41,274 bases of DNA from Candidatus Pacearchaeota archaeon (GCA_023136775.1 JAGLQO010000014.1:1-41274); one strand, 5' to 3'. Numbered from the stretch's first letter, positions 31,665-39,915 are shown. The notes: a model not told the origin generated them from the sequence alone. Program-made: numbers and translations.

Positions 31665-32570
31665 ATGGTATTTGACATAGTTACATTTGGTAGTGCAGTC
31701 GTAGACACGTTTATCGACACTGAGTTCAACAAAAAGAGCCAATCATTTAATTATAAAGCTGGTTCTAAAATTCTAGTTAATAATATGACTACCGACATCG
31801 GAGGAGGAGCAACAAATACCGCCGTCGCATTTGCTAGATTTGGATTCAATACGGGTTGTATTTGTAAAATTGGCGACGATAATAATTCCAATGATGTTCT
31901 AGAAATGTTAAAAAAAGAAAAAGTAAAATTTTTAGGAAAGAAATCTAAAGGTGCGACTGGACATTCTATAATTTTAGATAGCAAGGATCATCAAAGAACT
32001 ATTTTAACTTTCAAGGGACCAGGAAACAGTATAAAATTATCTGAAATTCCAAAGATAAAAGCAAAATGGCTATATTATTCGTCTATGTTAAATGAAAGTT
32101 TGAAGACTCAGGAAAAATTAATCAAACAGCTTTCAAAAAAAGGAACTAAGTTGGCATTTAATCCAAGTGAATATCTGATTAAAAATGTTAATCTTCGAAG
32201 TATGATAAAATTAAGTGATATTCTAATCATGAATAAAGAAGAAGCTGAAATTCTTTGTAGTAAATACAAAAAGAAAGGAAGTTTTTTAGATGGACTAATA
32301 AGTTTAGGGGCGAAAATTGCCGTCGTTACAGACAAGAATAAAATGATTTATGCAAGTGACGGAATTAAAAAATATTCTTTGAAGCCTAATAAAATTAAAG
32401 TTATTGAAAGGACGGGGGCTGGTGACGCTTTTGCTGCTGGCTTTGTTGCAGGAGTAATGGCAAATAGGCCAATTCAAAAATGTTTGGAGCTAGGACTAAA
32501 AGAAGGCGAATCAGTTATTCAATATTTCGGAGCTAAAAATAAATTACTAAAAAGGAAGTTAAAAAAATGA
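31665..32570 (+). CDS. PfkB-family sugar kinase, probable phosphofructokinase
   Basis: A 301-residue ribokinase-fold protein. DIGGGATNTAVAFARFG (about 44-60) binds sugar. GAGDAFAAGF (about 250-259) is the PfkB signature with the anion hole and catalytic Asp. No PfkA or ADP-dependent PFK is nearby and the gene directly precedes aldolase with an ATGA overlap, so fructose-6-phosphate phosphorylation is the likely role. The family also includes ribokinases and nucleoside kinases, so this rests on context. TATA-like TTTATTAAATG about 30 nt upstream. Confidence 0.8.
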   Translation: MVFDIVTFGSAVVDTFIDTEFNKKSQSFNYKAGSKILVNNMTTDIGGGATNTAVAFARFGFNTGCICKIGDDNNSNDVLEMLKKEKVKFLGKKSKGATGHSIILDSKDHQRTILTFKGPGNSIKLSEIPKIKAKWLYYSSMLNESLKTQEKLIKQLSKKGTKLAFNPSEYLIKNVNLRSMIKLSDILIMNKEEAEILCSKYKKKGSFLDGLISLGAKIAVVTDKNKMIYASDGIKKYSLKPNKIKVIERTGAGDAFAAGFVAGVMANRPIQKCLELGLKEGESVIQYFGAKNKLLKRKLKK

Positions 32571-33337
32571 GTAGATTAAAGAATAAAATAAATTTGAAAA
32601 AGATTATGAAAAATGGGAAAGCTATGTTTTTAGCGTATGATCAGGGAATGGAACATGGACCAACAGATTTTAATGATAAAAATATAGATCCAAATTATAT
32701 TATTAAAATTGCAAAGGATGGAAAATTCACAGGACTTATTTTTCAAAAAGGAATCGCGGAACAATACAACGAAGAAATAAAGAAAAGTGGTATACCTTTA
32801 ATTGTTAAGCTTAATGGAAAAACTAATCTTGTAAAAGGTGACCCAGTCTCAAGACAACTTTGTACAGTAGAAGAAGCCTATAATTTAGGTGCTGTAGCAG
32901 TTGGTTATACAATTTACATTGGAAGTGAGTATGAAGAAGAAATGATGCAAGAGTTTGTAGATATTCAGCGGGAGGCTCATGAAAAAGGATTGCCAGCAAT
33001 TACTTGGATTTATCCTCGTGGAAAAAATCTGGAAGGAATAAGTCAAAGAGATTTACTTGCTTACGCTGCCAGAGTTGGATTAGAAATTGGTGCAGATATT
33101 ATTAAAATTCATTCTCATGGGAATAAAGAAGATTTGAAATGGGCAGTAAAAGCTGCAGGGAAAGCAAAAGTTGTCATCGCTGGTGGGAGCAAAAAGGGTG
33201 GCGATGAATTAACCAATGAAATTAAAGATGCCATTAAAGTTGGATGCGCTGGAGTTGCGATTGGAAGAAATATTTGGCAAGCAGGCAAGCCAATTGAAGT
33301 TACAAATAAAATTAAAAAAATAATTTGGTCAAAATGA
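32567..33337 (+). CDS. fba: Archaeal class I fructose-bisphosphate aldolase (DhnA/FbaB type)
   Basis: A 256-residue Schiff-base aldolase. LAYDQGMEHGP (about 22-32) is the phosphate-binding N-terminal signature. WIYPRGKNLEG and GADIIKIHSHGN follow, the latter with the Schiff-base lysine. AGGSKKGG and CAGVAIGRNIWQ complete the phosphate site. Typical of archaea. It overlaps the pfkB stop and the tpiA start by four bases each. Confidence 0.93.
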   Translation: MSRLKNKINLKKIMKNGKAMFLAYDQGMEHGPTDFNDKNIDPNYIIKIAKDGKFTGLIFQKGIAEQYNEEIKKSGIPLIVKLNGKTNLVKGDPVSRQLCTVEEAYNLGAVAVGYTIYIGSEYEEEMMQEFVDIQREAHEKGLPAITWIYPRGKNLEGISQRDLLAYAARVGLEIGADIIKIHSHGNKEDLKWAVKAAGKAKVVIAGGSKKGGDELTNEIKDAIKVGCAGVAIGRNIWQAGKPIEVTNKIKKIIWSK

Positions 33338-33960
33338 AACCTGTAATAATAATTAATATGAAAACCTATAATCAGGGAAGTAAGGCTATTAATTTGGCAA
33401 AGAAAATTTCTGAAGTGGATTCAAAAATTATAATTGGAGTTCAACCAACTAATATTTTTCAAATAAGCAAGTTAGTAAAAAATCCAATATATTCTGAACA
33501 TGTCGATTTTCAAGAAACTGGAAGAAACACTGGCTATATTTTGCCAGAAGCTGTGAAGGCAAGTGGAGCTAAGGGAGTTTTTCTAAACCACAGCGAACAT
33601 AGACTTGATTTAGAAACAATAAAAAAAACTGCTAAACGATGTAAAAAATTAAAATTAAAAGTTGGAATCTTTGCTAAAGATTTGAATCAAGCAATTGAAT
33701 TAAAAAAATTAAAACCAGAATATTTAATGATAGAGCCTCCAGAATTAGTAGCTGGTAAAATTTCCGTAAGCAAAGCAAAGCCAAAGCTAATTGCAGAAAT
33801 TGGAAAAAAATTAAAGTATCCGTTTATTGTCGGGGCTGGAATAAAAAATAGTGAAGATTTAAAAATTGCTGTTAAACTCGGGAGCTGCGGAATTGCTATT
33901 AGTTCAGCAATCACAACTGCGAAAAATCCTAAAAAAGTTTTAAAGGGGTTAATCAGCTAA
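33334..33960 (+). CDS. tpiA: Triosephosphate isomerase, archaeal type
   Basis: A 208-residue protein, shorter than the bacterial 250. NMK (8-10) gives the catalytic lysine, LNHSEHR (84-90) the histidine and IEPPE (133-137) the glutamate. VGAGIKN is the phosphate loop. The start is ATG 33334, which overlaps the fba stop (ATGA). An upstream in-frame TTG at 33325 is less likely. Confidence 0.92.
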   Translation: MKPVIIINMKTYNQGSKAINLAKKISEVDSKIIIGVQPTNIFQISKLVKNPIYSEHVDFQETGRNTGYILPEAVKASGAKGVFLNHSEHRLDLETIKKTAKRCKKLKLKVGIFAKDLNQAIELKKLKPEYLMIEPPELVAGKISVSKAKPKLIAEIGKKLKYPFIVGAGIKNSEDLKIAVKLGSCGIAISSAITTAKNPKKVLKGLIS

Positions 33961-34391
33961 TGGAAGAAAAAATATTATTAAATATTTTGCATGAAGCTCA
34001 AGACAAACATGGATATTTATCCGAAGAAGTTTTAAAAAAAATAAGCAAGAAACATCAAATCCCAATTTCTAGACTTTATGGAATTATTACTTTTCATACA
34101 ATGTTTAGAGTAAAAAAACAGGGGAAACATATTCTGGAATTATGTGGAAGCCCTAGCTGTCTATTAAATGGGGCTAGAGAAATAGAAAGATTTATTGAAA
34201 AAGAATTAAATGTTGAAATCGGCGAAACAACAAAAGATAAGAAATTTTCAGTTTACAAAACTTCTTGCATAGGATGTTGCGATGGGGCTCCTGCAATGTT
34301 AATCGACGGAAAGCCATATGTAAATCTTACAATTAAAAGAATTAAAGAAATATTAAAGGAGTTAAAAAATGCAAGTACTAAGAGAAACTAA
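33960..34391 (+). CDS. hydC: NuoE/HydC-like [2Fe-2S] subunit
   Basis: A 143-residue protein with the helical NuoE N-terminus and a thioredoxin-like [2Fe-2S] domain whose ligands are C62, C67 (ELCGSPSC) and C103, C107 (SCIGCCDGAPAM). Passes electrons between the flavin subunit and the hydrogenase subunit. The ATG shares a base with the tpiA stop (TAATG), and its 3' end overlaps hydB by 23 nt. That is tight coupling of glycolysis with the hydrogenase. Confidence 0.9.
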   Translation: MEEKILLNILHEAQDKHGYLSEEVLKKISKKHQIPISRLYGIITFHTMFRVKKQGKHILELCGSPSCLLNGAREIERFIEKELNVEIGETTKDKKFSVYKTSCIGCCDGAPAMLIDGKPYVNLTIKRIKEILKELKNASTKRN

Positions 34392-35490
34392 TTTACAAGG
34401 TTTAGCTTTGGCAAAAAAATTAGGAAAAAAAGGAACATTAGAGCTTCTTGCAAAGAGAGGCTTAGTTGGAAGAGGAGGAGCTAGCTTCCCAACTCATAAA
34501 AAGTGGGAAAGAGCGTTGTCTGTAAAAACTAATGAGAGATTTCTTATTTGCAATGCTGATGAAGGAGAGCCTGGAACTTTTAAAGATAAATTTTTAATTA
34601 AAAATAATTCAGAGACTCTTATTGAGGGTATACTTATAGCAGCTTTTGTACTTGATGCAAAAAGATGTTTTATTTATCTTAGAGCCGAGTATGATAGCCT
34701 TCGATTAGAGTTAGAAAAAATAATAAAAAAGGTTCTGAAAAAATCTAAAATGAAAGTTTCAATAGAAATCGTAAGAGGAGCTGGTGCTTATGTATGCGGA
34801 GAAGAAACAGCTATCATACAATCTATCATGGGACGAAGAGGCCAACCAATGGAAAAACCACCTTACCCTACAATCAAAGGACTTTGGGGAAAACCAACCG
34901 TTTTGAATAACGTAACAACATTAACTTGTGTTCCTCAAGCTTTGCTTTATGAAGATTGGAATCCAAATTATAGACTGTTTTCTATATCTGGAGAAGTCGA
35001 ACATCCAGGAGTATACGAATGGGAATTAGGCGTTAAAATGTCAACAATTTTAGGAACTGTAAAACCAAAAGGAAAAATGAAAGCAATGTCATTTGGATGC
35101 TTCGGAGGAATAATGCCAGTTTACAAATCTAATAGAGTTTCTCCAGCTTTAATATGCGATAAAAATTGCCATCACGGAGCATATAGTTTAATTTTTGTCG
35201 GGGAGAAAAAAAATATAGTAGACGTTAACTTAAGTATGGCTAAATTTTATACCTATGAATCCTGTGGGAAATGTACGCCATGTAGAGAGGGAACTATTCG
35301 TTTAGTCGAACTATTAAAAAAAATAAAGAGCGGACAAGCCACAAATAAAGATTTGAAATTGTTAAAAGAATTAGCTAATCACATCCAAGAAACTAGCCTG
35401 TGTGGGCTCGGGGCTTCGTGCGGAAATCATATATTGACGGGAATGAAAAATTTCAAAAAAGATTACAAGGGGTTTATCAAGAAAAAATGA
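34369..35490 (+). CDS. hydB: NuoF/HydB-like flavin (NADH) subunit
   Basis: A 373-residue protein with GRGGASFPTHKKW (FMN), NADEGEPGTFKD (NADH), GAGAYVCGEETA and a C-terminal [4Fe-4S] site SCGKCTPC plus LCGLGASCG. It is only the NuoF core: the extra N-terminal thioredoxin-like and C-terminal 2x[4Fe-4S] ferredoxin domains of large bifurcating HydB proteins are absent. A Shine-Dalgarno AAAGGAG sits upstream inside hydC. Expected to oxidise NADH from GAPDH. Confidence 0.92.
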   Translation: MQVLRETNLQGLALAKKLGKKGTLELLAKRGLVGRGGASFPTHKKWERALSVKTNERFLICNADEGEPGTFKDKFLIKNNSETLIEGILIAAFVLDAKRCFIYLRAEYDSLRLELEKIIKKVLKKSKMKVSIEIVRGAGAYVCGEETAIIQSIMGRRGQPMEKPPYPTIKGLWGKPTVLNNVTTLTCVPQALLYEDWNPNYRLFSISGEVEHPGVYEWELGVKMSTILGTVKPKGKMKAMSFGCFGGIMPVYKSNRVSPALICDKNCHHGAYSLIFVGEKKNIVDVNLSMAKFYTYESCGKCTPCREGTIRLVELLKKIKSGQATNKDLKLLKELANHIQETSLCGLGASCGNHILTGMKNFKKDYKGFIKKK

Positions 35491-37154
35491 AAATTAAATT
35501 AAACGGTAAACATTTAGAAGTAAATGGAAATAAAACCATATTGGATATTTGCAAAGATAATGGAATAAAAATTCCAACACTTTGTTATCACAAAAATTTA
35601 TTTCCAGAAGCTAGATGTAGACTTTGCTTAGTAGAACTCAATGGAAAACTAGTAACTTCATGTTCTACAAAACCCATTGAAGGATGCAAAATAGTTACAA
35701 AAACAAAAAAAATATTAAAGGCCAGAAAAATGAATATGGAGTTAATGAGTCCAGGAATTAGTATGGATAAATTGGGAAATGATTTTGAAGCTAGAAAAAT
35801 ATACGAAGAAGTTGGATTAGATAATGAGCGATTTAAGCCAAGAAAAAATTACAAAGTAGAACTTGGAGATTCTTTAGTTAGAGATAATAATAAATGTGTA
35901 AATTGTGGAAGGTGTGTTCAGGTTTGTTCGAAAGTTCAAGAAGTTCATGCAATTGATTTTGCAAGTAGAGCACATAACGAACACGTAACCCCATATTGTG
36001 AAAAAACATTAGCTGGTGTCGCATGTATACGTTGTGGGCAATGTTTAATTAATTGTCCAGTTGGGGCGATTACAGAAGTTTCTCATCTTGGAAAAGTAGA
36101 AACTGCCTTAAAAAATAAAAAGAAACAAGTTATTGTGCAAACTGCCCCGTCAATTAGGGCAGCTCTTGGAGAATTATTCGACATGAAAACAGGAAGTTTA
36201 GTTACAGGAAAAATGGTCACAGCTCTTAGACAATGCGGATTCGATAAAATATTTGATGTTGATTTGGGAGCCGATATGACAATCATGGAAGAATCAGCAG
36301 AATTAGTCAGAAGAATAAAATCAAATGAAACACTTCCCTTAATTACTACCTGTTGTCCTGCTTGGATTTTAATGATGGAACAATCTTTCCCCGAATTAAT
36401 TCCAAATATGTCAACCTGCAAAAGTCCTCATGAAATGCTTGGAGCTTTAATTAAAAGTTATTATGCCAAAAAGGCGGGAATTGATTCAAAAGATATAATT
36501 GTTGTGAGCATAATGCCATGTGTAGCCAAAAAATTCGAATCAACTAGACCAGAACTTTATACAGATGTTGATTATGTTTTAACAACTAGGGAACTTGGAA
36601 GATTGATTAAAAAAAGAAATATAGATTTCGCAAATTTACCTGATTCTGAATTTGATCCTACGCTTGGAATTTCAACTGGAGCTGGAGATATTTTTGGAAC
36701 GGCTGGAGGAGTAATGGAAGCGGCTTTGAGAACCACTTACGAAGTGGTTACAAAAAAGAAATTGAAAAAAGTTGAATTTAAAAATTTGCATGAGTTTAAA
36801 GGAATTAAAGAAGGTTCAATAAAACTTAGGAATAAAACAATTCGTTACGCTTGTGCAAATGGCGGGGCAAATATTAGAGAATTATTAAAGCATAAGGATG
36901 ATTATGATTTTATTGAAATGATGGCATGTCCCGGTGGATGTATTGGCGGAGGAGGACAGCCAATTTATTTTGACGACGAAACTCTAAAACTTAGAAGTAA
37001 AGCTCTCTATAAACAAGATTCAAAAAAAGAACTTAGAAAATCTCATGAAAACCCAATTGTAAAAGAAATCTACAAAAAATGTCTTGGAGAACCAGGAAGT
37101 AAAAAAGCGAAAAAATTTCTCCATACAAAATATAAAAAAAGGAGTTGCTTTTAA
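35487..37154 (+). CDS. hydA: [FeFe]-hydrogenase catalytic subunit
   Basis: A 555-residue protein. The N-terminal [2Fe-2S] domain (C33, C44, C47, C59) is followed by two [4Fe-4S] motifs (C137/C140/C143/C147 and C180/C183/C186/C190). The H-cluster motifs are L1 TTCCPAW (287-293), L2 MPCVAKKFE (343-351) and L3 EMMACPGGCIGGGGQP (477-492). All cluster-binding and proton-relay cysteines are present, so it should be catalytically competent. The His-Cys3 [4Fe-4S] site expected at about 85-105 has lost its ligands. The start is ATG 35487, overlapping the hydB stop. Maturases HydE/F/G are not in the window. Confidence 0.95.
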   Translation: MKIKLNGKHLEVNGNKTILDICKDNGIKIPTLCYHKNLFPEARCRLCLVELNGKLVTSCSTKPIEGCKIVTKTKKILKARKMNMELMSPGISMDKLGNDFEARKIYEEVGLDNERFKPRKNYKVELGDSLVRDNNKCVNCGRCVQVCSKVQEVHAIDFASRAHNEHVTPYCEKTLAGVACIRCGQCLINCPVGAITEVSHLGKVETALKNKKKQVIVQTAPSIRAALGELFDMKTGSLVTGKMVTALRQCGFDKIFDVDLGADMTIMEESAELVRRIKSNETLPLITTCCPAWILMMEQSFPELIPNMSTCKSPHEMLGALIKSYYAKKAGIDSKDIIVVSIMPCVAKKFESTRPELYTDVDYVLTTRELGRLIKKRNIDFANLPDSEFDPTLGISTGAGDIFGTAGGVMEAALRTTYEVVTKKKLKKVEFKNLHEFKGIKEGSIKLRNKTIRYACANGGANIRELLKHKDDYDFIEMMACPGGCIGGGGQPIYFDDETLKLRSKALYKQDSKKELRKSHENPIVKEIYKKCLGEPGSKKAKKFLHTKYKKRSCF

Positions 37155-37615
37155 TGAAAACTGAAATAAATTTTGAAAATTTAAAATCACATAAAGATAG
37201 AATATTAATTCGTAAATATAGTGAAATGAAAGATTCTTACAAAGAAGAACTGTCGTCGGGCAATCCAATTATTTACAAAGTTTATATCAAGGATTATGGC
37301 GACTTCGAAGAGGGATTAACCGTAATTAATCCTGGAGTTATCGGCAAGGAATATTTCATGACAAAAGGACACAGGCATAAAAAAGTTGCTCCAGAAATTT
37401 ATATCCTAATTAAAGGAAGAGGTAAATTAATTATTCAAGACAAAACAACAAAAATCATTGATATGAAAAAATATATATTCTATCATATCCCAGGAACTTC
37501 TGGACATAGATTAGTTAATATTGGAAAAACTCCTTTGGAAGTCTTAACAATTTATGGTAAAAATGCTGGACACGATTATAGCTTTAAATTTAAAAAAAGT
37601 ATTTTGAAAAAATAA
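37154..37615 (+). CDS. pgiA: Cupin-type glucose-6-phosphate isomerase
   Basis: A 153-residue cupin. The metal site is TKGHRHKKVAPEIY (H, H, E) with a distal histidine in IPGTSGHRLVN, matching archaeal cPGI of Pyrococcus/Thermococcus type. It interconverts glucose-6-P and fructose-6-P. The ATG overlaps the hydA stop by one base. Length is somewhat below the usual 190 residues. Confidence 0.85.
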   Translation: MKTEINFENLKSHKDRILIRKYSEMKDSYKEELSSGNPIIYKVYIKDYGDFEEGLTVINPGVIGKEYFMTKGHRHKKVAPEIYILIKGRGKLIIQDKTTKIIDMKKYIFYHIPGTSGHRLVNIGKTPLEVLTIYGKNAGHDYSFKFKKSILKK

Positions 37616-37616
37616 A

Positions 37617-38432
37617 ATGGCAAAACAAGTTATTGCATTTGATATTGGGGGAACAAGTATTAGAGCTTCGATTGTAGAAAATAATAAAATAATTGAGCAT
37701 GAAAAAATCCCAACACCAAAAAACAAAAAACTTTTCTTAAGCGAAATTGAAAAATTAATTGAAAAATTAAATTCTAAAAAAATTTATGGAATTGGAATTG
37801 GAATTGCTGGACTAATTAAAGATGGCAAAATAGGAAATGCTCCAAACTTAGCTTTGAAAAATTTTGATTTAAAAAAACACTTGAAAAACAAATATAAGAA
37901 AAAAGTGGAAATCGCAAATGATGCAGAATGTTTTGCATTAGCAGAGGCAAAACTTGGGATTAAAAAAGACAATTTTATTTTACTAACATTTGGAACTGGA
38001 ATTGGTGGAGGAATTATAATCGACGGAAAAATTTATAATGGACAGGGTTATGGTGCAGAATTTGGACATATGAATTTTAGTGGAAAACATTTCGAAGGTC
38101 TTTGGCAAAATACCAGAAAAGAAATCAGAAAAGAATACAAAGAAAATAAATTATTCAAAGAATTAATAAAAATGAAAAGTCCAAAATCTAAGAAAATTTT
38201 AAAGGAAGCGTCAAATTATATAGGACAAGGAATTTCTTCTTTAATCAGTGCATTCGATCCAGAAGTTGTTGTGATTGGTGGTGGGATTCGAGAAGCTGAT
38301 GGACCTCTATTAAAATTAATAAAAGACGCTGTGAGAAAACATTCATTTCTAAAAAAGAATACGCCAATAGTTTGGACAAAATTAAAACACCCAGGAACCC
38401 TTGGAGCTAGTTTGTTGATAAGTAAAAAGTAA
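37617..38432 (+). CDS. ROK-family sugar kinase, probable glucokinase
   Basis: A 271-residue protein. The ATP-binding FDIGGTSIRASIVE (phosphate 1), the catalytic Asp in IANDAECFALAEA and LTFGTGIGGGIIIDG (phosphate 2) are all present. The C-terminal VVVIGGGIREADG is adenosine-binding. After GAEFGHMNF the ROK zinc motif (CxCGxxGCxE) is missing. By context it phosphorylates glucose released by GH15 and GH57; the sugar is inferred. Confidence 0.85.
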   Translation: MAKQVIAFDIGGTSIRASIVENNKIIEHEKIPTPKNKKLFLSEIEKLIEKLNSKKIYGIGIGIAGLIKDGKIGNAPNLALKNFDLKKHLKNKYKKKVEIANDAECFALAEAKLGIKKDNFILLTFGTGIGGGIIIDGKIYNGQGYGAEFGHMNFSGKHFEGLWQNTRKEIRKEYKENKLFKELIKMKSPKSKKILKEASNYIGQGISSLISAFDPEVVVIGGGIREADGPLLKLIKDAVRKHSFLKKNTPIVWTKLKHPGTLGASLLISKK

Positions 38433-38457
38433 TAAACTAACAACTCTTTTTATTTCT

Positions 38458-39000
38458 ATGGAAAGTTTAATTAAATTTTATAGAGAAATTAATAAAATTA
38501 AAAACATCAAAAGAAATGGTTGGGAAAGAATAGGAATTGTAAATGCAAAAGACACAATTGCATCTCACAGTTTTGGAGCAACCCTTATTTCTTGGGTATT
38601 ATCCAAAAGAGCAAATTTAAATGAAAATAAATTAATAAAATTGTTATTAATCCATGATTTAATTATGGCTCATGTAAATGACACCACCCCAGCAGACAAA
38701 GAACATTCATCAAAAAGAGAGAATGAAAATATAGCTTTCGAAAAATTATCAGAAAATATCCCTCCAGAAATTAAAGAAGAATTTAGATTATTGTTTCATG
38801 AATATCAAAAAGAAGAAACCGAAGAGGCTATCCTAGCTAGAGAATGTGATAAGCTAGACACCTTGCTTCAGTCTCTTATGTATTCTGAAGAATTAGGGAA
38901 AAACAAATTATCCGAATTCATTTCATCATACGAGAATAAATTTAAATCTAAAACTGGGAAAAAGATATTTGAAGATTTGAAGAAAATAAAAATTAATTGA
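38458..39000 (+). CDS. HD-domain hydrolase, YfbR/HDDC2-like
   Basis: A 180-residue protein with the HD metal site: H37 (SHSFG), H66-D67 (IHDL) and D131 (ECDKLD). The GDIAPAD-like stretch NDTTPADKEH follows. YfbR-type enzymes are 5'-deoxynucleotidases. The glutamate expected three residues after HD is methionine (M70), so catalysis may differ. It ends the glycolysis run after a 25-nt gap and may be separately transcribed. Confidence 0.75.
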   Translation: MESLIKFYREINKIKNIKRNGWERIGIVNAKDTIASHSFGATLISWVLSKRANLNENKLIKLLLIHDLIMAHVNDTTPADKEHSSKRENENIAFEKLSENIPPEIKEEFRLLFHEYQKEETEEAILARECDKLDTLLQSLMYSEELGKNKLSEFISSYENKFKSKTGKKIFEDLKKIKIN

Positions 39001-39065
39001 CGATAAATTAATAAAATATCAATCTTTCACACTTTAACTCATTACATAACAAAATCAACCAACAC

Positions 39066-39272
39066 GGGAATTTGAAACAAATTCCCTTAATATATCGGAC
39101 CAGTCTGCGGCGTGGGTCTGCCCCAACCAATTTAATAGACGATAAATATGTGAGGGTGCGACGGTAAGCGGTCCGGAAAATGTAGTCCTGTGTGGACTAC
39201 CAAACCCTGACGATTTTTCGCTGCTTCGCAAAGTGGTGTACTGGGTGAGTATGAACCAGAAAAAAATGTCAA
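39066..39272 (+). ncRNA. Structured RNA element, copy 4 (with inserted hairpin)
   Basis: Hairpin 1 is GGGAATTT/AAATTCCC (39066-39086) and the linker TTAATATAT. P1 is CGGACC (39096-39101) with GGTCCG (39170-39175). The internal loop is TCTG/GTAAG. The inner stem is enlarged by the module at 39120-39159, which also occurs at 3691-3726. P3 is GTAGTCC-TGTGT-GGACTAC (39182-39200). CTGACGA (39207-39213) opens a longer final stem that closes with AAAAAAATGTCAA. It sits between the HD gene and the rpoE1 promoter, and ends before that TATA box, so it is not an rpoE1 leader. ATTACATAAC at 39041-39050 is shared with copy 2. Confidence 0.65.
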
Positions 39273-39279
39273 CCCATAT

Positions 39280-39290
39280 CTTTTTAAATG
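39280..39290 (+). promoter_or_regulatory. TATA box of the rpoE1 operon
   Basis: CTTTTTAAATG about 25 nt upstream of the rpoE1 ATG, consistent with a leaderless operon mRNA. Confidence 0.5.
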
Positions 39291-39309
39291 AAATTTTTCT
39301 CAATAGATT

Positions 39310-39915
39310 ATGTTCTACGAAGTTTTAGTAACTGACCATGTAAGAGTAGAGCCGAACAAATTCGGTATGAGTACTGACAAGGCTGTACGAGCACAACTAG
39401 AAGAATCATATTCAGGATTCCAAGACAAAGACATCGGAACAGTGGTTTCAGTATTAGACGTTTTAGAGGTTAAAGAAGGAATAATTATCCCAGGTGACGG
39501 AGCTGCTTACTACGAATCTACTTTCAAATTAATTGTATTTAAACCAGAGTTACAAGAAATTGTTTACGGAACTGTTGAGGAAATTACAAATTTTGGTGCG
39601 TTCTTATCAATGGGTCCAATCCGAGGAATGATTCACATCTCTCAAACTATGGACGATTTTGTATCATTTTCAGATACTGGAGTTTTAACTGGAAAAGACG
39701 GAAAGAAAAATTTAGTTCAAGGCGACAAATGTATGGCTAGAATTGTAGCAATCTCATATAAAGGAGAAGATCCAAAAATTGGATTAACAATGAGGCAACC
39801 AGGTTTAGGTAAATTAGACTGGGTAAAAGCCGAAAAGGAAAAAACAACTAAACAAACAGAACAAGCAATTGCAAAAGAAAATAAAGCAGCTGCTAAAGGT
39901 AAGAAGAAAAAATAA
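39310..39915 (+). CDS. rpoE1: DNA-directed RNA polymerase subunit E' (RpoE1/Rpb7)
   Basis: A 201-residue protein. The N-terminal RNP-like domain starts MFYEVLVTDHVRVEP. The C-terminal S1 OB domain has EIVYGTVEEITNFGAFLSMGPIRGMIHISQ. The Lys/Ala-rich tail is an extension. Forms the polymerase stalk with RpoF and aids open complex formation. It heads the standard archaeal order rpoE1-spt4-rps24e-rps27ae. Confidence 0.96.
   Translation: MFYEVLVTDHVRVEPNKFGMSTDKAVRAQLEESYSGFQDKDIGTVVSVLDVLEVKEGIIIPGDGAAYYESTFKLIVFKPELQEIVYGTVEEITNFGAFLSMGPIRGMIHISQTMDDFVSFSDTGVLTGKDGKKNLVQGDKCMARIVAISYKGEDPKIGLTMRQPGLGKLDWVKAEKEKTTKQTEQAIAKENKAAAKGKKKK

Noticed and set aside
7477-39272. The repeated elements as insertion-sequence-derived MITEs
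   Set aside because: No target-site duplications or common terminal inverted repeats are seen, and identity is limited to loops while stems covary. A mobile origin is kept only as a remote option.
39055-39303. An 82-codon minus-strand frame over RNA copy 4
   Set aside because: It lies entirely across the structured element and the rpoE1 promoter and has no coding features.
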